From assembly GCF_000819865.1 (NCBI RefSeq), contig NZ_CDDF01000012.1, positions 83,317-147,316 of the forward strand: a stretch of 64,000 bases of DNA. Reading direction: 5' to 3'. The notes under the pieces are model-generated. The model was given only the letters and a program-made list of their open reading frames with translations. It searched no databases and was not told the origin of the DNA. Source of the stretch: Aeromonas eucrenophila (GTDB lineage: Bacteria > Pseudomonadota > Gammaproteobacteria > Enterobacterales > Aeromonadaceae). The position numbers and the translations under genes are program-made. Shown here piece by piece: positions 43,735 to 54,232 of the stretch (positions within the stretch are counted from its first letter, which is position 1; each line of letters opens with the position of its first letter).

Positions 43735-44730
43735 TTAGTTGACCCCCTTGGCGATCACACCCGCTTTCATGACATCCGATTCCCAGTGGCAGGCACGCGC
43801 CCGGCCATCGCCGAAGGGCGTCAGGATCGGGGACTGCTTGCCGCAGATCTCGTGCACCCGGTGGCAGCGCTCCTGGAAGGGGCAGCCGGTGGGAAGGCGC
43901 AGCAGGTTGGGCGGGTTGCCCGGGATGGTGGGCAGCTCTTCCCCTTCGGTATCGAGGCGGGGAATGGCGCGCAGCAGCCCTTCGGTGTAGGGGTGGCTCG
44001 GGCGGTAGAAGATGTCGTTGACCCGGCCGTACTCCATGGTGCGACCGGCATACATCACCAGCACCTTGTCACAGATGCCGGCAACTACGCCCAAGTCGTG
44101 GGTGATCATGATGATGGAGGTATTGAACTCGCGTTTGAGCTCGTTCATCAGGGTCATGATCTGGGCCTGCACCGTCACGTCCAGCGCCGTGGTCGGCTCA
44201 TCGGCGATAAGCAGCTGCGGACGACAGAGCAGCGCCATGGCGATCATCACCCGCTGGCGCATGCCACCGGAGAACTCGTGCGGGTACATGTTCATCCGCT
44301 TGCGGGACTCGGGGATCTTGACCGCGTCCAGCATGCGTACCGACTCCTCGAACGCCGCCGCCTTGCTCATCCCCTTGTGCAGCATCAGCACTTCCATCAG
44401 CTGATCCTTCACCTTCATATAAGGGTTCAGCGAGGTCATGGGGTCCTGGAAGATCATGGCGATCTTCTCGGAGCGGATACGGTTGAGCTTGGACTCCGGC
44501 AGGTTCAGGATCTCGTCACCCTGGAACTTGGCGGAACCGGTAATGACGCCGTTCTTGGCGAGCAGGCCCATGATGGCAAACGCGGTCTGAGACTTGCCGG
44601 ATCCGGACTCGCCGACGATCCCCAGGGTCTCACCGGCGGCCAGAGAAAAGTTGAGGTCGTTTACGGCGACCACATTGCCGTCCGGGGTCTTGAATTCGAC
44701 CCGCAGATCTTTCACATCCAGTAACTTCAT
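43735..44730 (-). CDS. oppD: Oligopeptide ABC transporter ATPase OppD
   Basis: The protein has 331 residues and is the partner ATPase of OppF. Walker [21 protein letters not shown], signature [15 protein letters not shown], Walker [14 protein letters not shown], switch His in MITHDLGVV. The C-terminal segment [18 protein letters not shown]...ARACHW again has the four-Cys iron-sulfur-like pattern of the family. It lies third from the last of the operon order A-B-C-D-F, as in enterobacteria, with 77 bases between oppC and oppD. Confidence 0.96.
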   Translation of the reverse strand: MKLLDVKDLRVEFKTPDGNVVAVNDLNFSLAAGETLGIVGESGSGKSQTAFAIMGLLAKNGVITGSAKFQGDEILNLPESKLNRIRSEKIAMIFQDPMTSLNPYMKVKDQLMEVLMLHKGMSKAAAFEESVRMLDAVKIPESRKRMNMYPHEFSGGMRQRVMIAMALLCRPQLLIADEPTTALDVTVQAQIMTLMNELKREFNTSIIMITHDLGVVAGICDKVLVMYAGRTMEYGRVNDIFYRPSHPYTEGLLRAIPRLDTEGEELPTIPGNPPNLLRLPTGCPFQERCHRVHEICGKQSPILTPFGDGRARACHWESDVMKAGVIAKGVN

Positions 44731-44807
44731 AAAAAACTCCTTATCGATCTTTCGTGGCGCTTGGCTGGCAATCCTTTGGACGCTATGAGCAATCCATGGC
44801 TGCTCTC

Positions 44808-45719
44808 TTACCGATCCTTTGGATCGAGCGCATCACGCAGACCATCCCCGAGGAAGTTGAAGCAAAACAGGGTCACCACCATGAAACCGGCGGGGAACAG
44901 GAGTTGCCAGATGGCCACTTCCATCGACTTGGAGCCTTCATCCAGCAGGGCACCCCAGCTGGTCATGGGCTCCTGCACACCGAGCCCCAGGAAGCTCAGG
45001 AAGGATTCGAACATGATCATGCCCGGCACCAGCAAGGTGGCGTAGACGGCCACGATACCGAGCACGTTCGGCACTATGTGACGGGTGATGATCTTCCACT
45101 TGGAGACGCCGCAGACGTGGGCCGCCTCGATGAACTCCTTGCTCTTGAGGCTCAGGGTCTGGCCCCGCACGATCCGCGCCATGTCCAGCCAGCTCACCGC
45201 GCCGATGGCGAGGAAGATGAGGGCCAGGTTGCGACCGAAGAAGGTCACCAGCATGATCACGAAGAACATGAAGGGGAAGGCGTTGAGGATTTCGAGCACC
45301 CGCATCATCAGGCTGTCGACCCGCCCGCCGATGAAGCCGGAGGCCGCGCCATACAGGGTGCCGATGACGACGGCCACCATGGCGCCCATGATGCCGACCA
45401 TCAGCGAGATGCGACCCCCCAGCAGGGTGCGCACGAACAGATCGCGCCCCAGGCTGTCGGTACCGAAGTAGTGACCGGCGGCCATATCCGGCGCGGTCTG
45501 CATGGCATCCCAGTCCGGATCATCGAAGGTGAATTGCGACAGATGCGGCCCGACGATCACCGCCAGCCCTATGATGCTCAAGATGATGAGGCTGGTCAGC
45601 GCCGCCTTGTTGCGCAAGAAGCGGCGGCGGGCGTCTTTCCACAGGGAGCGCCCTTCCACCACGTCCACTTTCTGGGCAAATGCCTCGACGGCTTCGCGCT
45701 TTTCAGTTGTAACAACCAT
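44808..45719 (-). CDS. oppC: Oligopeptide ABC transporter permease OppC
   Basis: The protein has 303 residues. It has an N-terminal cytoplasmic arm and TM1 ([18 protein letters not shown]), then five more helices. The permease coupling loop ([24 protein letters not shown], the EAA region) is clear, followed by [34 protein letters not shown]. It pairs with OppB in the inner membrane to form the peptide pore. Oligopeptide specificity is set by OppA and by synteny. Confidence 0.95.
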   Translation of the reverse strand: MVVTTEKREAVEAFAQKVDVVEGRSLWKDARRRFLRNKAALTSLIILSIIGLAVIVGPHLSQFTFDDPDWDAMQTAPDMAAGHYFGTDSLGRDLFVRTLLGGRISLMVGIMGAMVAVVIGTLYGAASGFIGGRVDSLMMRVLEILNAFPFMFFVIMLVTFFGRNLALIFLAIGAVSWLDMARIVRGQTLSLKSKEFIEAAHVCGVSKWKIITRHIVPNVLGIVAVYATLLVPGMIMFESFLSFLGLGVQEPMTSWGALLDEGSKSMEVAIWQLLFPAGFMVVTLFCFNFLGDGLRDALDPKDR

Positions 45720-45733
45720 GATGTACTCCCGAC

Positions 45734-46654
45734 TTAGTAACGGATCTTGGGATCGATGACGGCATAGAGGATATCGACCACGGCGTTAAAGGTAATGGTG
45801 AGGGCACCGACCAGAATGGTCAGACCGAGCACCATGGAGTAATCACGGTTGAGGGCACCGTTGACGAACAGCTGACCTATTCCCGGCAGGCCGAAGATGG
45901 TCTCGATCACCACGGAGCCCGTGATGATGCCGACGAAGGCCGGGCCCAGGTAGGAGACTACCGGCAACATGGCCGGGCGCAGCGCGTGCTTCAGGATGAT
46001 GTGGCGCAGCGGCAGGCCCTTGGCGCGGGCGGTACGGATGAAGTTGGAGTTCATGGTCTCGATCATGCTGCCACGCATGATGCGCGAGATGGCGGAGACG
46101 TAGTACATCATCATGCCGAACACCGGCAGCACCATGTATTGTGCCCCCCCGCCCTGCCAGCCCCCGGCCGGCAACCAGCCAAGGTAGATACTGAAGAAGA
46201 GCACCAGCAAGGGCGCCAGCACGAAGCCCGGGATCACCACCCCGGTCATGGCCGACGACATCAATAAGTAGTCGATGAAGGTATTTTGCTTGAGCGCGGC
46301 TATGGTGCCGAAGGTCACCCCCAATGTCACCGCCAGCAGGAAGGCGACCGAGCCTATCTTGGCGGACACCGGCAGCGCCTGGCTGACCAGATCGTTGACG
46401 CTGAAGTCTTTGTATTTGAACGAGGGACCCAGATCACCCTGGACCAGGTTGCCAAGGTAGCTGAGGTATTGCACGCCGATGGGCTTGTCCAGGCCGTACT
46501 TGGCCTCGATGTTGGCCAGCACTTCCGGCGGCAGAGCGCGTTCGCTGGTGAAGGGGTTGCCCGGGGCAAAGCGCATCATGAAGAAGGAGACGGTGATCAA
46601 GACCAGCAGAGTCGGGATCGCCTCCAGTAGACGTTTAAAGATAAATTTCAACAT
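45734..46654 (-). CDS. oppB: Oligopeptide ABC transporter permease OppB
   Basis: The protein has 306 residues. The start is the ATG at 46654 (MLKFIFKRLLEAIPTLLVLI); the frame upstream is not conserved. It has the family N-terminus with TM1, the FAPGNPFTSERALP periplasmic loop, and the coupling loop MIETMNSNFIRTARAKGLPLRHIILKHALRPAMLPVVSYLGP. It partners OppC, 14 bases downstream. The 98-base gap to oppA holds a strong hairpin (46704-46725) that should lower oppBCDF relative to oppA. Confidence 0.95.
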   Translation of the reverse strand: MLKFIFKRLLEAIPTLLVLITVSFFMMRFAPGNPFTSERALPPEVLANIEAKYGLDKPIGVQYLSYLGNLVQGDLGPSFKYKDFSVNDLVSQALPVSAKIGSVAFLLAVTLGVTFGTIAALKQNTFIDYLLMSSAMTGVVIPGFVLAPLLVLFFSIYLGWLPAGGWQGGGAQYMVLPVFGMMMYYVSAISRIMRGSMIETMNSNFIRTARAKGLPLRHIILKHALRPAMLPVVSYLGPAFVGIITGSVVIETIFGLPGIGQLFVNGALNRDYSMVLGLTILVGALTITFNAVVDILYAVIDPKIRY

Positions 46655-46703
46655 AGACAGTTCCTGTCTTGTACTGCTTCCAAAGGGTCGCGGTTGTAAT
46701 ATA

Positions 46704-46725
46704 AGGCCCGCCATCTGGCGGGCCT
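46704..46725 (-). terminator. Attenuating hairpin between oppA and oppB
   Basis: AGGCCCGCCA/TGGCGGGCCT stem with weak U tract (TTATATT on the minus strand), 28 bases past the oppA stop. Intergenic attenuation would make more binding protein than permease, as is common in opp operons. Confidence 0.7.
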
Positions 46726-46752
46726 GCTTTGTTATGCGACTTGTTTCTTTAC

Positions 46753-48369
46753 TCAGTGAGCAACGATGTACATATCTTTGCTGTAGAGGTTATCCAGCGG
46801 GTTGGCCGGGTAGCCGCCCACGAAAGGTTTCACCATACGGGCAGTCACGTACTGATAGATGGGCGCAATCGGCATGTCCTTGGCCAGGATCTCTTCGGCT
46901 TGGACATAGAGCTTGTTGCGGGAGGCATCGTCGACCTGATCGCGAGACTCGCTCATCAGCTTGTCAAAGGTGGCGTTGGAGTACTTGCCATCGTTGTTGC
47001 CGTGGGTGGTCTGCATCAGATCCAGCATGGAGGAGGCTTCGTTGTAGTCCGCGATCCAGCCGGCACGGCCCACGTCAAACTGACCCTGTGCCTTGGTTTG
47101 CAGGTAGGTCTTCCACTCCTGGTTCACCAGGCTCACTTCGACACCCAGCTTCTTCCACATGGAGGCGACCGCAACGGCGACCTTCTTGTGGTTGTCATCG
47201 GTGTTGTAGAGCAGCTCGAACTTGAGCGGGTGACCCGGGCCGAAACCGGCTTCGGTCAGCAGCTCCTTGGCCTTGGTGTTGCGCTCGGCCTGGGTCAGCT
47301 TGGACCAGTCCGGTGCCACCGGCTTGAAGCCGTCAACAAAATCAGGCACCAGGGTGTAGCCTGGGGTCTGGCCCTGGCCCATCACCTTGTCGGCGATCAC
47401 GTTGCGATCGATGGCGTAGGAGAGCGCGGTACGCACTCGCACGTCGTCAAACGGCTTCTTCTTGAAGTTGTACTGGTAGTAGTAGGTACCGACGTAACCG
47501 GTCACCTTCAACTCATCGGGCTTCTCTTTCTTCATCTGCTTGAAGCGCTCGATGGGCATCTGGTAGGTCATGTCCACTTCACCGGCCAGGTAGCGGTTCA
47601 GATCCGCGGTGTTCTGCAGCGGCAGGTAGGTCACCTTGTTGACCACAGTCTTGGCGTTGTTCCAGTAGTTGGGGTTGCGCTCGACGTCGACGCGCTCGTT
47701 CACCACCCAATCTTTCAACTGGTAAGCACCGTTGGACACCATGTGACCAGGCTGGGTCCACTTCTCACCGTACTGCTCGATCACCTTCTTCGGCACCGGG
47801 TAGGTGGTGGTGTGGGAGAGCATGCTGACGAAATAGGGCACAGCCTTTTCCAGCTGCACTTCGAAGGTGTGGTCGTCTACCGCCTTCACACCCAGGCTAT
47901 CGGCCGGCTTCTTGCCCGCGATGATGGCACTGGCGTTGATGATGGTCGGGATTTCCAGATACCAGGAATAAGGAGAGGCGGTTTTGGGATCGACGGCCCG
48001 CTTGAAGGCGAATTCGAAATCGTGGGCGGTCACGGGATCCCCGTTGGACCACTTGGCATCTTTGCGCAGGTGGAACACGAAGTGTTTGTTGTCCTTGGTT
48101 TCCCAGGACTCGGCCACACCGGGCAGCACTTCACCCTTGGGACCGGAAGAGACGAGACCTTCGAACAGGTCACGCAGAATATTGGATTCTACCGTGCCCT
48201 CGACCTTGTGCGGGTCTAGGGTTGCGGGTTCGGATCCATTGCCTTTCACCAGGGTCTGAACGTCTGCCAACTTGGTGCCGGCAGGCACATCGGCGGCCTG
48301 TGCCGCGCTGATACCGCCAAACAATGCTGCCACCAAGAGGGTATTAATAATTGTTTTTTTATGAGTCAT
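46753..48369 (-). CDS. oppA: Oligopeptide-binding protein OppA
   Basis: The protein has 538 residues from the ATG at 48369, chosen because GGAG is seven bases upstream and it gives a clean signal peptide (MTHKKTIINTLLVAALFGGISAAQA, cut before ADVP). It is the periplasmic peptide-binding component. Family blocks: GSEPATLDPHKVEGTVESNILRDLFEGLV, VLPGVAESWETKDNKHFVFHLRKDAKWSNGDPVTAHDFEF, and LLYNTDDNHKKVAVAVASMWKKLGV. It heads oppABCDF, next to marC (ychE) and adhE as in E. coli. Confidence 0.96.
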   Translation of the reverse strand: MTHKKTIINTLLVAALFGGISAAQAADVPAGTKLADVQTLVKGNGSEPATLDPHKVEGTVESNILRDLFEGLVSSGPKGEVLPGVAESWETKDNKHFVFHLRKDAKWSNGDPVTAHDFEFAFKRAVDPKTASPYSWYLEIPTIINASAIIAGKKPADSLGVKAVDDHTFEVQLEKAVPYFVSMLSHTTTYPVPKKVIEQYGEKWTQPGHMVSNGAYQLKDWVVNERVDVERNPNYWNNAKTVVNKVTYLPLQNTADLNRYLAGEVDMTYQMPIERFKQMKKEKPDELKVTGYVGTYYYQYNFKKKPFDDVRVRTALSYAIDRNVIADKVMGQGQTPGYTLVPDFVDGFKPVAPDWSKLTQAERNTKAKELLTEAGFGPGHPLKFELLYNTDDNHKKVAVAVASMWKKLGVEVSLVNQEWKTYLQTKAQGQFDVGRAGWIADYNEASSMLDLMQTTHGNNDGKYSNATFDKLMSESRDQVDDASRNKLYVQAEEILAKDMPIAPIYQYVTARMVKPFVGGYPANPLDNLYSKDMYIVAH

Positions 48370-48605
48370 TTCCATACTCCAACAAGAACATTCCATGCGT
48401 TTGTCCATCAACGAGATAAATACCTCGCCGTCAGCATAATTCCCTGTCAATTCTGATAATGCAATAGATATTGTCAGAGGAACCCATGCTTACTGGTTTA
48501 AAGAAACAGCTTCCAGCCATTTCTTCAGCATTTAAATACCGTCTGACGGACGCTTTTCATACAAAGCCGGTCGATTCTAGAAAATGGCTAACAAAAAAGA
48601 AACAA

Positions 48606-48632
48606 TAAAAAAGCCGGTCACAGGGACCGGCT
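48606..48632 (-). terminator. marC intrinsic terminator
   Basis: Minus strand: AGCCGGTC/GACCGGCT followed by TTTTTT, 21 bases past the marC stop and upstream of the oppA promoter region. The 48370-48605 leader of oppA holds no other named feature. Confidence 0.85.
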
Positions 48633-48652
48633 CAGACAAAACCAGAGCTACA

Positions 48653-49288
48653 TCACATCAATCCGGGGAAAACACCCTTGATACCCGCCACCATGATCTC
48701 GATGCCGAGTGACATCATGATGAGACCCATGATCCGGGTCACCACGTTGATGCCGGTGTTGCCCATCAGCTTGAACAGCAAGGGGGCGGCGCGGAAGATG
48801 AGCCAGGAGCAATACGCAAAGGCCATCACCACCACAAACATCCCGGCCAACTGGGGCAGAGTCTTGTGGCTGGCATAAACAATAGAAGAAGAGATGGCCC
48901 CGGGGCCCGCCATCAACGGCAGCGCAAGGGGCACGACGGCAATGGATTCGCGCGCGGCCAACTCACCCTTCTCCTGCTTGTTGTGCTTCACCTCACCGAG
49001 CTTGCCCTGCAACATGGACCAGGCGATCAGGGTGATGAGCGAGCCACCGGCGATACGAAACGACGCCAGCGAGATCCCGAAGCCATCGAGGATCAGCTGC
49101 CCCATGCACATGGAGACGATCAGGATGATCATCACCGCGATGTGGGCCGTGGTGTTGGTCCTCATCCGCTCCTCTTGCTGCATATGACCGGTCAGGCTGA
49201 CAAAGACCGGCAACAGCCCGAGCGGGTTGATGATCGCAAACAAGCCGACGAAGAATTTCAGGTATAAAGAGAATTCAATTGCTGCCAT
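48653..49288 (-). CDS. ychE: MarC family membrane protein (YchE)
   Basis: About 211 residues, six membrane helices. The ATG at 49288 (MAAIEFSLYLKFF) is favoured, 49297 is possible; neither has a strong ribosome binding site. Conserved blocks: LKFFVGLFAIINPLGLLPVFVSLT, FRIAGGSLITLIAWSMLQGKLGE, ESIAVVPLALPLMAGPGAISSSIV and NVVTRIMGLIMMSLGIEIMVAGIKGVFPGL. The family was once linked to multiple antibiotic resistance, now doubted; function unknown. Its place between adhE and opp repeats the E. coli order. Confidence 0.92.
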   Translation of the reverse strand: MAAIEFSLYLKFFVGLFAIINPLGLLPVFVSLTGHMQQEERMRTNTTAHIAVMIILIVSMCMGQLILDGFGISLASFRIAGGSLITLIAWSMLQGKLGEVKHNKQEKGELAARESIAVVPLALPLMAGPGAISSSIVYASHKTLPQLAGMFVVVMAFAYCSWLIFRAAPLLFKLMGNTGINVVTRIMGLIMMSLGIEIMVAGIKGVFPGLM

Positions 49289-50038
49289 TGGCACCATCCA
49301 GAACCAAACAAAACCAGGGGGATCAACCCAATAAAACTGTGCGTAAATTTACACCATGACTTTTCCCTTCACCAATCAAATAATCTCACCCTTTCCCAGG
49401 CTTTTCAGTTAGTTCCTCTAATGGATCGAGAAATCTCAACATATTGAATTGTTAAAGCCAAGCAACTAAATGTAACGTGCTGGTGAAGGCCGCCAGCACC
49501 TTACTCTGCCACTCAATAAGCAGGCGGTGATTTATTCGACATAACCCTGTTTATACGGATTTATATGGGTGTACGGTCGCAATGCCCCATGTTTGTCACC
49601 CCAGACAGGCCCCAGTCGTGCCCCTCGGTGACAACACTTCACACCCCGGTGATCCACTCCCCCTTCCGTCCATGGCTGCCCCTTTTCATCGGAGCCCTAT
49701 CCCTGCACGTGACTAGCGTAACGTCGCCGCCACATGATCTCTGCCGTGGTGCGCGAGTGCCCGCTGGTGGATTAAAGCAACAACCACTTTTCCAACAAAA
49801 ATTAAACGCCGGTGAGTATCCGTTGCCGACTGATCAACACCTTCACCCGGATGCCAAGGCGCTCCGATCCCTCTGCCAGCGCAGGGAACATCAAGGTGCA
49901 TGGTGCTAACTGGTTGAAATATGACGGATGTGTCGTCATTCACTTGCCATTCATCCCGCTTCCGCTCTACTCTACAAATTCGCAACATCTGGCATACCAG
50001 CATTGTGAAACAAAATTTCTTTTGTTCTTTTGTTACAT
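49289..50038. other. Long divergent intergenic region between marC and adhE
   Basis: About 750 bases before the FNR-type site hold no convincing gene; short frames here have no ribosome binding site. One hairpin is seen at 49477-49499 (GTGCTGGTG/CGCCAGCAC with one wobble pair), without a U tract. The stretch 49440-49560 and 49900-50040 is AT-rich and promoter-like. E. coli adhE also has a long complex leader. Confidence 0.5.
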
Positions 50039-50081
50039 ATGATCCAGATCAAGTTTTTCTGAGTCGTCCCGGCCCTATAAT
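50039..50081 (+). promoter_or_regulatory. FNR-type adhE promoter
   Basis: FNR-like dyad ATGAT-CCAG-ATCAA (50039-50052; consensus TTGAT-4N-ATCAA, one mismatch) and perfect -10 TATAAT at 50076-50081. With a start near 50088 the dyad is centred about 42 bases upstream, the class II activator position. Anaerobic induction of adhE is expected. A second TATAAT lies at 50152-50157. Confidence 0.7.
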
Positions 50082-50096
50082 CGACTCAGAAAGCGA

Positions 50097-50185
50097 TTTA
50101 GTAAGACATGTAAATACCCCGTTGTGGTGATTCTCTCCTTGACAGGGCAGCTATAATTGCCGGGCATTGCCAAGGTCTTACTAAA
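50097..50185 (+). repeat. 11-bp inverted repeat in the adhE leader
   Basis: TTTAGTAAGAC (50097-50107) and its exact complement GTCTTACTAAA (50175-50185) enclose 67 bases that include the second TATAAT. In the mRNA from the upstream promoter it would fold a long stem ending 28 bases before the adhE ATG. Confidence 0.6.
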
Positions 50186-50212
50186 CAGTTTTCAAATCAT
50201 CAGGAGATAAAC

Positions 50213-52888
50213 ATGGCAGTAACCAATTTGGCTGAACTGGATGCACTGGTCGCCCGCGTCAAAGAAGCACAGCGTGAATTCGCCAGCTTCTCGCAAGAGC
50301 AGGTAGACAAGGTTTTCCGTGCCGCCGCCCTGGCCGCCAGCAACGCCCGTATCCCCTTGGCCCAGATGGCCGTGGCCGAATCCGGTATGGGTATCATCGA
50401 AGACAAGGTTATCAAGAACCACTTCGCCTCCGAATACATCTATAACGCTTACAAAGACGAGAAGACCTGCGGCATCCTGAGCCAGGACGACGAGATGGGC
50501 ACCATCACCATCGCCGAGCCGGTAGGCATCATCTGCGGTATCGTACCGACCACCAACCCGACTTCCACCGCGATCTTCAAGGCCCTGATCTCCCTGAAGA
50601 CCCGTAACGCCATCATCTTCTCCCCGCACCCCCGTGCCAAGAACTCCACCAATACCGCTGCCAAGCTGGTACTGGATGCAGCCATCTCCGCCGGTGCACC
50701 GAAAGACATCATCGGCTGGATCGATCAACCGTCCGTTGAGCTGTCCAACGCGCTGATGAAGCACAACGACATCAACCTTATTCTGGCCACCGGTGGCCCG
50801 GGCATGGTGAAGGCCGCTTACTCCTCAGGCAAACCCGCCATCGGTGTGGGTGCCGGTAACGTGCCCATCGTCATCGACGAAACTGCCGACATCAAGCGTG
50901 CCGTCGCCTCCATCCTGATGTCCAAAACCTTCGACAACGGCGTAGTCTGTGCCTCCGAGCAAGCCGTCATCGTGGTTGACTCCATCTACAACCAGGTCAA
51001 AGAGCGTTTCTCGACTCACGCCGGTTACATCCTGTCCAAGGACGAAGCCGACAAGGTCCGTAAAGTGCTGCTGATCAACGGCGCCCTGAACGCCGATATC
51101 GTGGGCCAGCCTGCGACCAAGATCGCCGCCATGGCGGGCGTCACCGTACCGGCTACCACCAAGATCCTCATCGGTGAAGGTCTGGAGCTGTGCGCGGAAG
51201 ACGAGTTCGCTCACGAGAAGCTCTCCCCGACCCTGGGCATGTTCCGCGCCAAGAACTTCGAAGAAGCCGTCGAAATGGCCTGTGACATGGTCAACATCGG
51301 TGGTATCGGCCACACCTCCGGTCTGTACACCGACCAGGATCGCAACGCCGACCGCATCAAGTACTTCGGCGACAAGATGAAAACCGCCCGTATCCTGATC
51401 AACACCCCGTCCACTCAGGGTGGTATCGGTGACCTGTACAACTTCGCGCTCGCACCGTCTCTGACCCTGGGTTGCGGCTCCTGGAGTGGTAACTCCATCT
51501 CCGAGAACGTCGGTCCCAAGCACTTGATCAACAAGAAGACAGTCGCAAAACGGGCAGAAAATATGCTGTGGCACAAACTTCCGAAGTCCATCTACTTCCG
51601 TCGTGGCTCTCTGCCGATCGCCCTGGGTGATCTGGAAGGCAAGAAGCGCGCCCTGGTGGTCACCGACCGCTTCCTGTTCAACAACGGCTATGCCGACGAA
51701 GTGGTTCGTCTGCTCAAGAAGCTGAACATGGAAGTGGAAGTGTTCTACGAAGTGGAAGCCGATCCGACCCTGTCCGTGGTACGCAAGGGCGCCGAGATGG
51801 CGAACTCCTTCAAGCCGGACGTTATCCTGGCGCTGGGCGGTGGTTCCCCCATGGATGCGGCCAAGATCATGTGGGTCATGTACGAGCACCCGAACACCGC
51901 GTTCGAAGACCTGGCCATGCGCTTCATGGATATCCGCAAGCGTATCTACAAGTTCCCGAAAATGGGCGTGAAGGCCGAACTGGTCTGTATCACCACCACT
52001 TCCGGTACCGGTTCTGAAGTCACTCCGTTTGCGGTCGTGACCGACGACGCCACCGGCATGAAGTACCCGCTGGCCGACTACGAGCTGACCCCGAACATGG
52101 CCATCGTCGACGCCAACCTGGTCATGGGCATGCCCAAGTCCCTGTGCGCCTTCGGTGGTATCGATGCGGTCACTCACGCCATGGAAGCCTATGTTTCCGT
52201 ACTGGCCAACGAGTACTCCGACGGTCAGGCGCTGCAAGCCCTGAAACTGCTGAAGGAATACCTGCCGTCCAGCTACCAGAATGGCGCCAACGACCCGGTC
52301 GCCCGCGAGAAGGTGCACAATGCGGCCACCATCGCCGGTATCGCGTTTGCCAACGCCTTCCTGGGTGTCTGCCACTCCATGGCGCACAAGCTGGGTGCCG
52401 AGTTCCACATCCCGCACGGCCTGGCCAACGCCCTGCTGATCAGCAACGTCATCCGCTACAACGCGAACGACAACCCGACCAAGCAGACCGCGTTCTCCCA
52501 GTACGACCGTCCGCAGGCTCGTCGTCGCTACGCCGAAGTCGCTGACCACCTGGGTCTGACTGCCGCCAGTGACCGCACCGCCGCCAAGATCGAGAAGCTG
52601 CTGGTCTGGCTGGATGGGCTCAAAGCCACCCTGGGCATCCCGGCCTCCATCCGTGAAGCTGGCGTAAACGAGGCTGACTTCCTGGCCAAGGTTGATCAAC
52701 TGGCGCTGGAAGCCTTCGATGACCAGTGCACCGGCGCCAACCCGCGCTACCCGCTGATCACCGAGCTCAAAGCCATCCTGATGGACACCTACTACGGCCG
52801 TCCCTTCACCGAGGAAGCTCAGGTTGCGACTCCGGTTGCCGCCAAGGTTGAAGCCAAGGTTGATAGCAAGAAGAAATCCAAGGCCTGA
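50213..52888 (+). CDS. adhE: Bifunctional aldehyde-alcohol dehydrogenase AdhE
   Basis: The protein has 891 residues (E. coli 891). AGGAG is eight bases before the ATG. It reduces acetyl-CoA to acetaldehyde and ethanol with NADH in fermentation and assembles into spirosomes. The N-terminal aldehyde dehydrogenase half has the catalytic Cys246 (NGVVCASEQ). The C-terminal iron-dependent alcohol dehydrogenase half begins near residue 450 and has [12 protein letters not shown] and the metal site [22 protein letters not shown] Lys/Val-rich C-tail ([17 protein letters not shown]) is longer-looking than E. coli. Codon use is strongly biased, as for a highly expressed gene. Confidence 0.98.
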   Translation: MAVTNLAELDALVARVKEAQREFASFSQEQVDKVFRAAALAASNARIPLAQMAVAESGMGIIEDKVIKNHFASEYIYNAYKDEKTCGILSQDDEMGTITIAEPVGIICGIVPTTNPTSTAIFKALISLKTRNAIIFSPHPRAKNSTNTAAKLVLDAAISAGAPKDIIGWIDQPSVELSNALMKHNDINLILATGGPGMVKAAYSSGKPAIGVGAGNVPIVIDETADIKRAVASILMSKTFDNGVVCASEQAVIVVDSIYNQVKERFSTHAGYILSKDEADKVRKVLLINGALNADIVGQPATKIAAMAGVTVPATTKILIGEGLELCAEDEFAHEKLSPTLGMFRAKNFEEAVEMACDMVNIGGIGHTSGLYTDQDRNADRIKYFGDKMKTARILINTPSTQGGIGDLYNFALAPSLTLGCGSWSGNSISENVGPKHLINKKTVAKRAENMLWHKLPKSIYFRRGSLPIALGDLEGKKRALVVTDRFLFNNGYADEVVRLLKKLNMEVEVFYEVEADPTLSVVRKGAEMANSFKPDVILALGGGSPMDAAKIMWVMYEHPNTAFEDLAMRFMDIRKRIYKFPKMGVKAELVCITTTSGTGSEVTPFAVVTDDATGMKYPLADYELTPNMAIVDANLVMGMPKSLCAFGGIDAVTHAMEAYVSVLANEYSDGQALQALKLLKEYLPSSYQNGANDPVAREKVHNAATIAGIAFANAFLGVCHSMAHKLGAEFHIPHGLANALLISNVIRYNANDNPTKQTAFSQYDRPQARRRYAEVADHLGLTAASDRTAAKIEKLLVWLDGLKATLGIPASIREAGVNEADFLAKVDQLALEAFDDQCTGANPRYPLITELKAILMDTYYGRPFTEEAQVATPVAAKVEAKVDSKKKSKA

Positions 52889-52904
52889 TAACCGGTCCTG
52901 AGAC

Positions 52905-52935
52905 AAAAGCCCGCGCACCTGCGCGGGCTTTTTTA
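52905..52935 (+). terminator. adhE intrinsic terminator
   Basis: AAAAGCCCGCGCA/TGCGCGGGCTTTT followed by T residues, 16 bases past the stop. Confidence 0.92.
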
Positions 52936-52996
52936 TTTGTCTATCTGCTTAATTTTGCTAGCTTGTTGGTAGGTAACTACGACACAAGAGCGAGTT

Positions 52997-54232
52997 ATGG
53001 CGTTGATCCAAGCCTCCATCGAGCAGTTGAGAGTCGGCCACTACATCCACCTCCCCACCGGCTGGACCAGCCACCCTTTCCTGTTCAATACCTTCAAGAT
53101 CCGCGACCAACAACAACTCGACATTCTCCGCCACCTCGAACTCACCCTGCTGATGGTGGATCCCGACAAGAGCGATCTGCCCGTCGAGCCTCTGCTGCAC
53201 GCCGACCCCGTCCCCTTGAACCAGAGCCAGCAAGCGCAAGACGAGCGGCAACCCCCCGAACTCCCCTTATTCGATGAGAAGGCCTTTCGCCGCTCCCTGC
53301 GCGCCGCCGACAAGGCGTTCGGCCAATCCCTGTCCGAGCTGCGCGATGCCCTGGGTGCCCTCAATCTCAAGCCTGATGAGGGACTGGCCAACACGGCGCA
53401 GATAGTGCGTAGCGCCGCCGCCCAGATAGGGGCACACGAAGGCACACTCGGGCTGCACCTGATCCGCAGCCAGCACACCGACATCCTGCTGCAACACAGC
53501 CTGAACGTGGCCTTCATTGCCATGCTGATGGCCCGCGAGCTCGGCATGAGCCCCATCGAGATCGAGGAGGCTGGCCTGGCCGGGCTGGTACACGACATCG
53601 GCGAGCTCAGGATCCCGAGCCAAATCACCCAGAAGCGGGGGGAGCTCAGCAAGGCCGAACTCAACTTCCTCAACATGCACCCCCAATATGGGCTGGAGAT
53701 GCTCACCCAGTTGAAGGCGTTTGAGCCCAGGATCCGCGAGGTGGCCCACCTGCATCACGAGCGGCTCGATGGCACCGGCTTCCCGCTCGGCATCAAGGGG
53801 GGAGAGATCCCTCCCCTCGCCCGCCTCATCGGCCTGGTGGATTACTATGACGAGCTGCTGCACCCGCGCAGCAGCATCAACCCGGCGGCGCCGAGCCAGG
53901 CCATCGGCCAGCTCTACAAGTTGTCCCAGAAGAAATTCGATCAAGATCTGGTCAGATTGCTGATAAAGGTGCTGGGAGTCTATCCGCCGGGCTCGCTGGT
54001 TCGTCTCGACGACGGGTCGGTGGCACTGGTGCTCTCGACCGAGCCCAGCATGCCCCTCAAGCCCAAGCTGCTGCCCTATGTCAGGGGCCAGCGCCCGGAA
54101 GCCGTGCAGATGATCGATCTGCGGGAAGATGTGCGCAGCATCACGGCCTGCATCAGGCAGGAGGAGCTGGATGAGGGACAGCGGCTGTTTTTCAACCTGA
54201 CCCGGCGTTTTTGTTACTATTTTGCCTTCTGA
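52997..54232 (+). CDS. HD-GYP domain protein with N-terminal DUF3391, putative c-di-GMP phosphodiesterase
   Basis: The protein has 411 residues; only a weak GAG precedes the ATG. Residues 1 to about 70 (IEQLRVGHYIHLPTGWTSHPFLFNTFKI) are the DUF3391 domain often joined to HD-GYP. The HD-GYP core is intact: HSLNVAFIAMLMARELG, His199-Asp200 in GLVHDIGELRIP, and His253-His254-Glu-Arg-Leu-Asp-Gly in HHERLDGTGFP. The last triad is F-P instead of Y-P. Metal ligands are present, so c-di-GMP hydrolysis is likely. No membrane segment, so it is soluble. A 13-bp hairpin starts in its stop codon. Confidence 0.9.
   Translation: MALIQASIEQLRVGHYIHLPTGWTSHPFLFNTFKIRDQQQLDILRHLELTLLMVDPDKSDLPVEPLLHADPVPLNQSQQAQDERQPPELPLFDEKAFRRSLRAADKAFGQSLSELRDALGALNLKPDEGLANTAQIVRSAAAQIGAHEGTLGLHLIRSQHTDILLQHSLNVAFIAMLMARELGMSPIEIEEAGLAGLVHDIGELRIPSQITQKRGELSKAELNFLNMHPQYGLEMLTQLKAFEPRIREVAHLHHERLDGTGFPLGIKGGEIPPLARLIGLVDYYDELLHPRSSINPAAPSQAIGQLYKLSQKKFDQDLVRLLIKVLGVYPPGSLVRLDDGSVALVLSTEPSMPLKPKLLPYVRGQRPEAVQMIDLREDVRSITACIRQEELDEGQRLFFNLTRRFCYYFAF

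Noticed and set aside
49565..50130. Small plus-strand frames upstream of adhE
   Set aside because: No ribosome binding site, no coding pattern, and they overlap the FNR-type promoter.
50139..50157. TTGACA and TATAAT seven bases apart as one promoter
   Set aside because: The spacing is far too short; TATAAT at 50152 may be a separate -10 element without a good -35.
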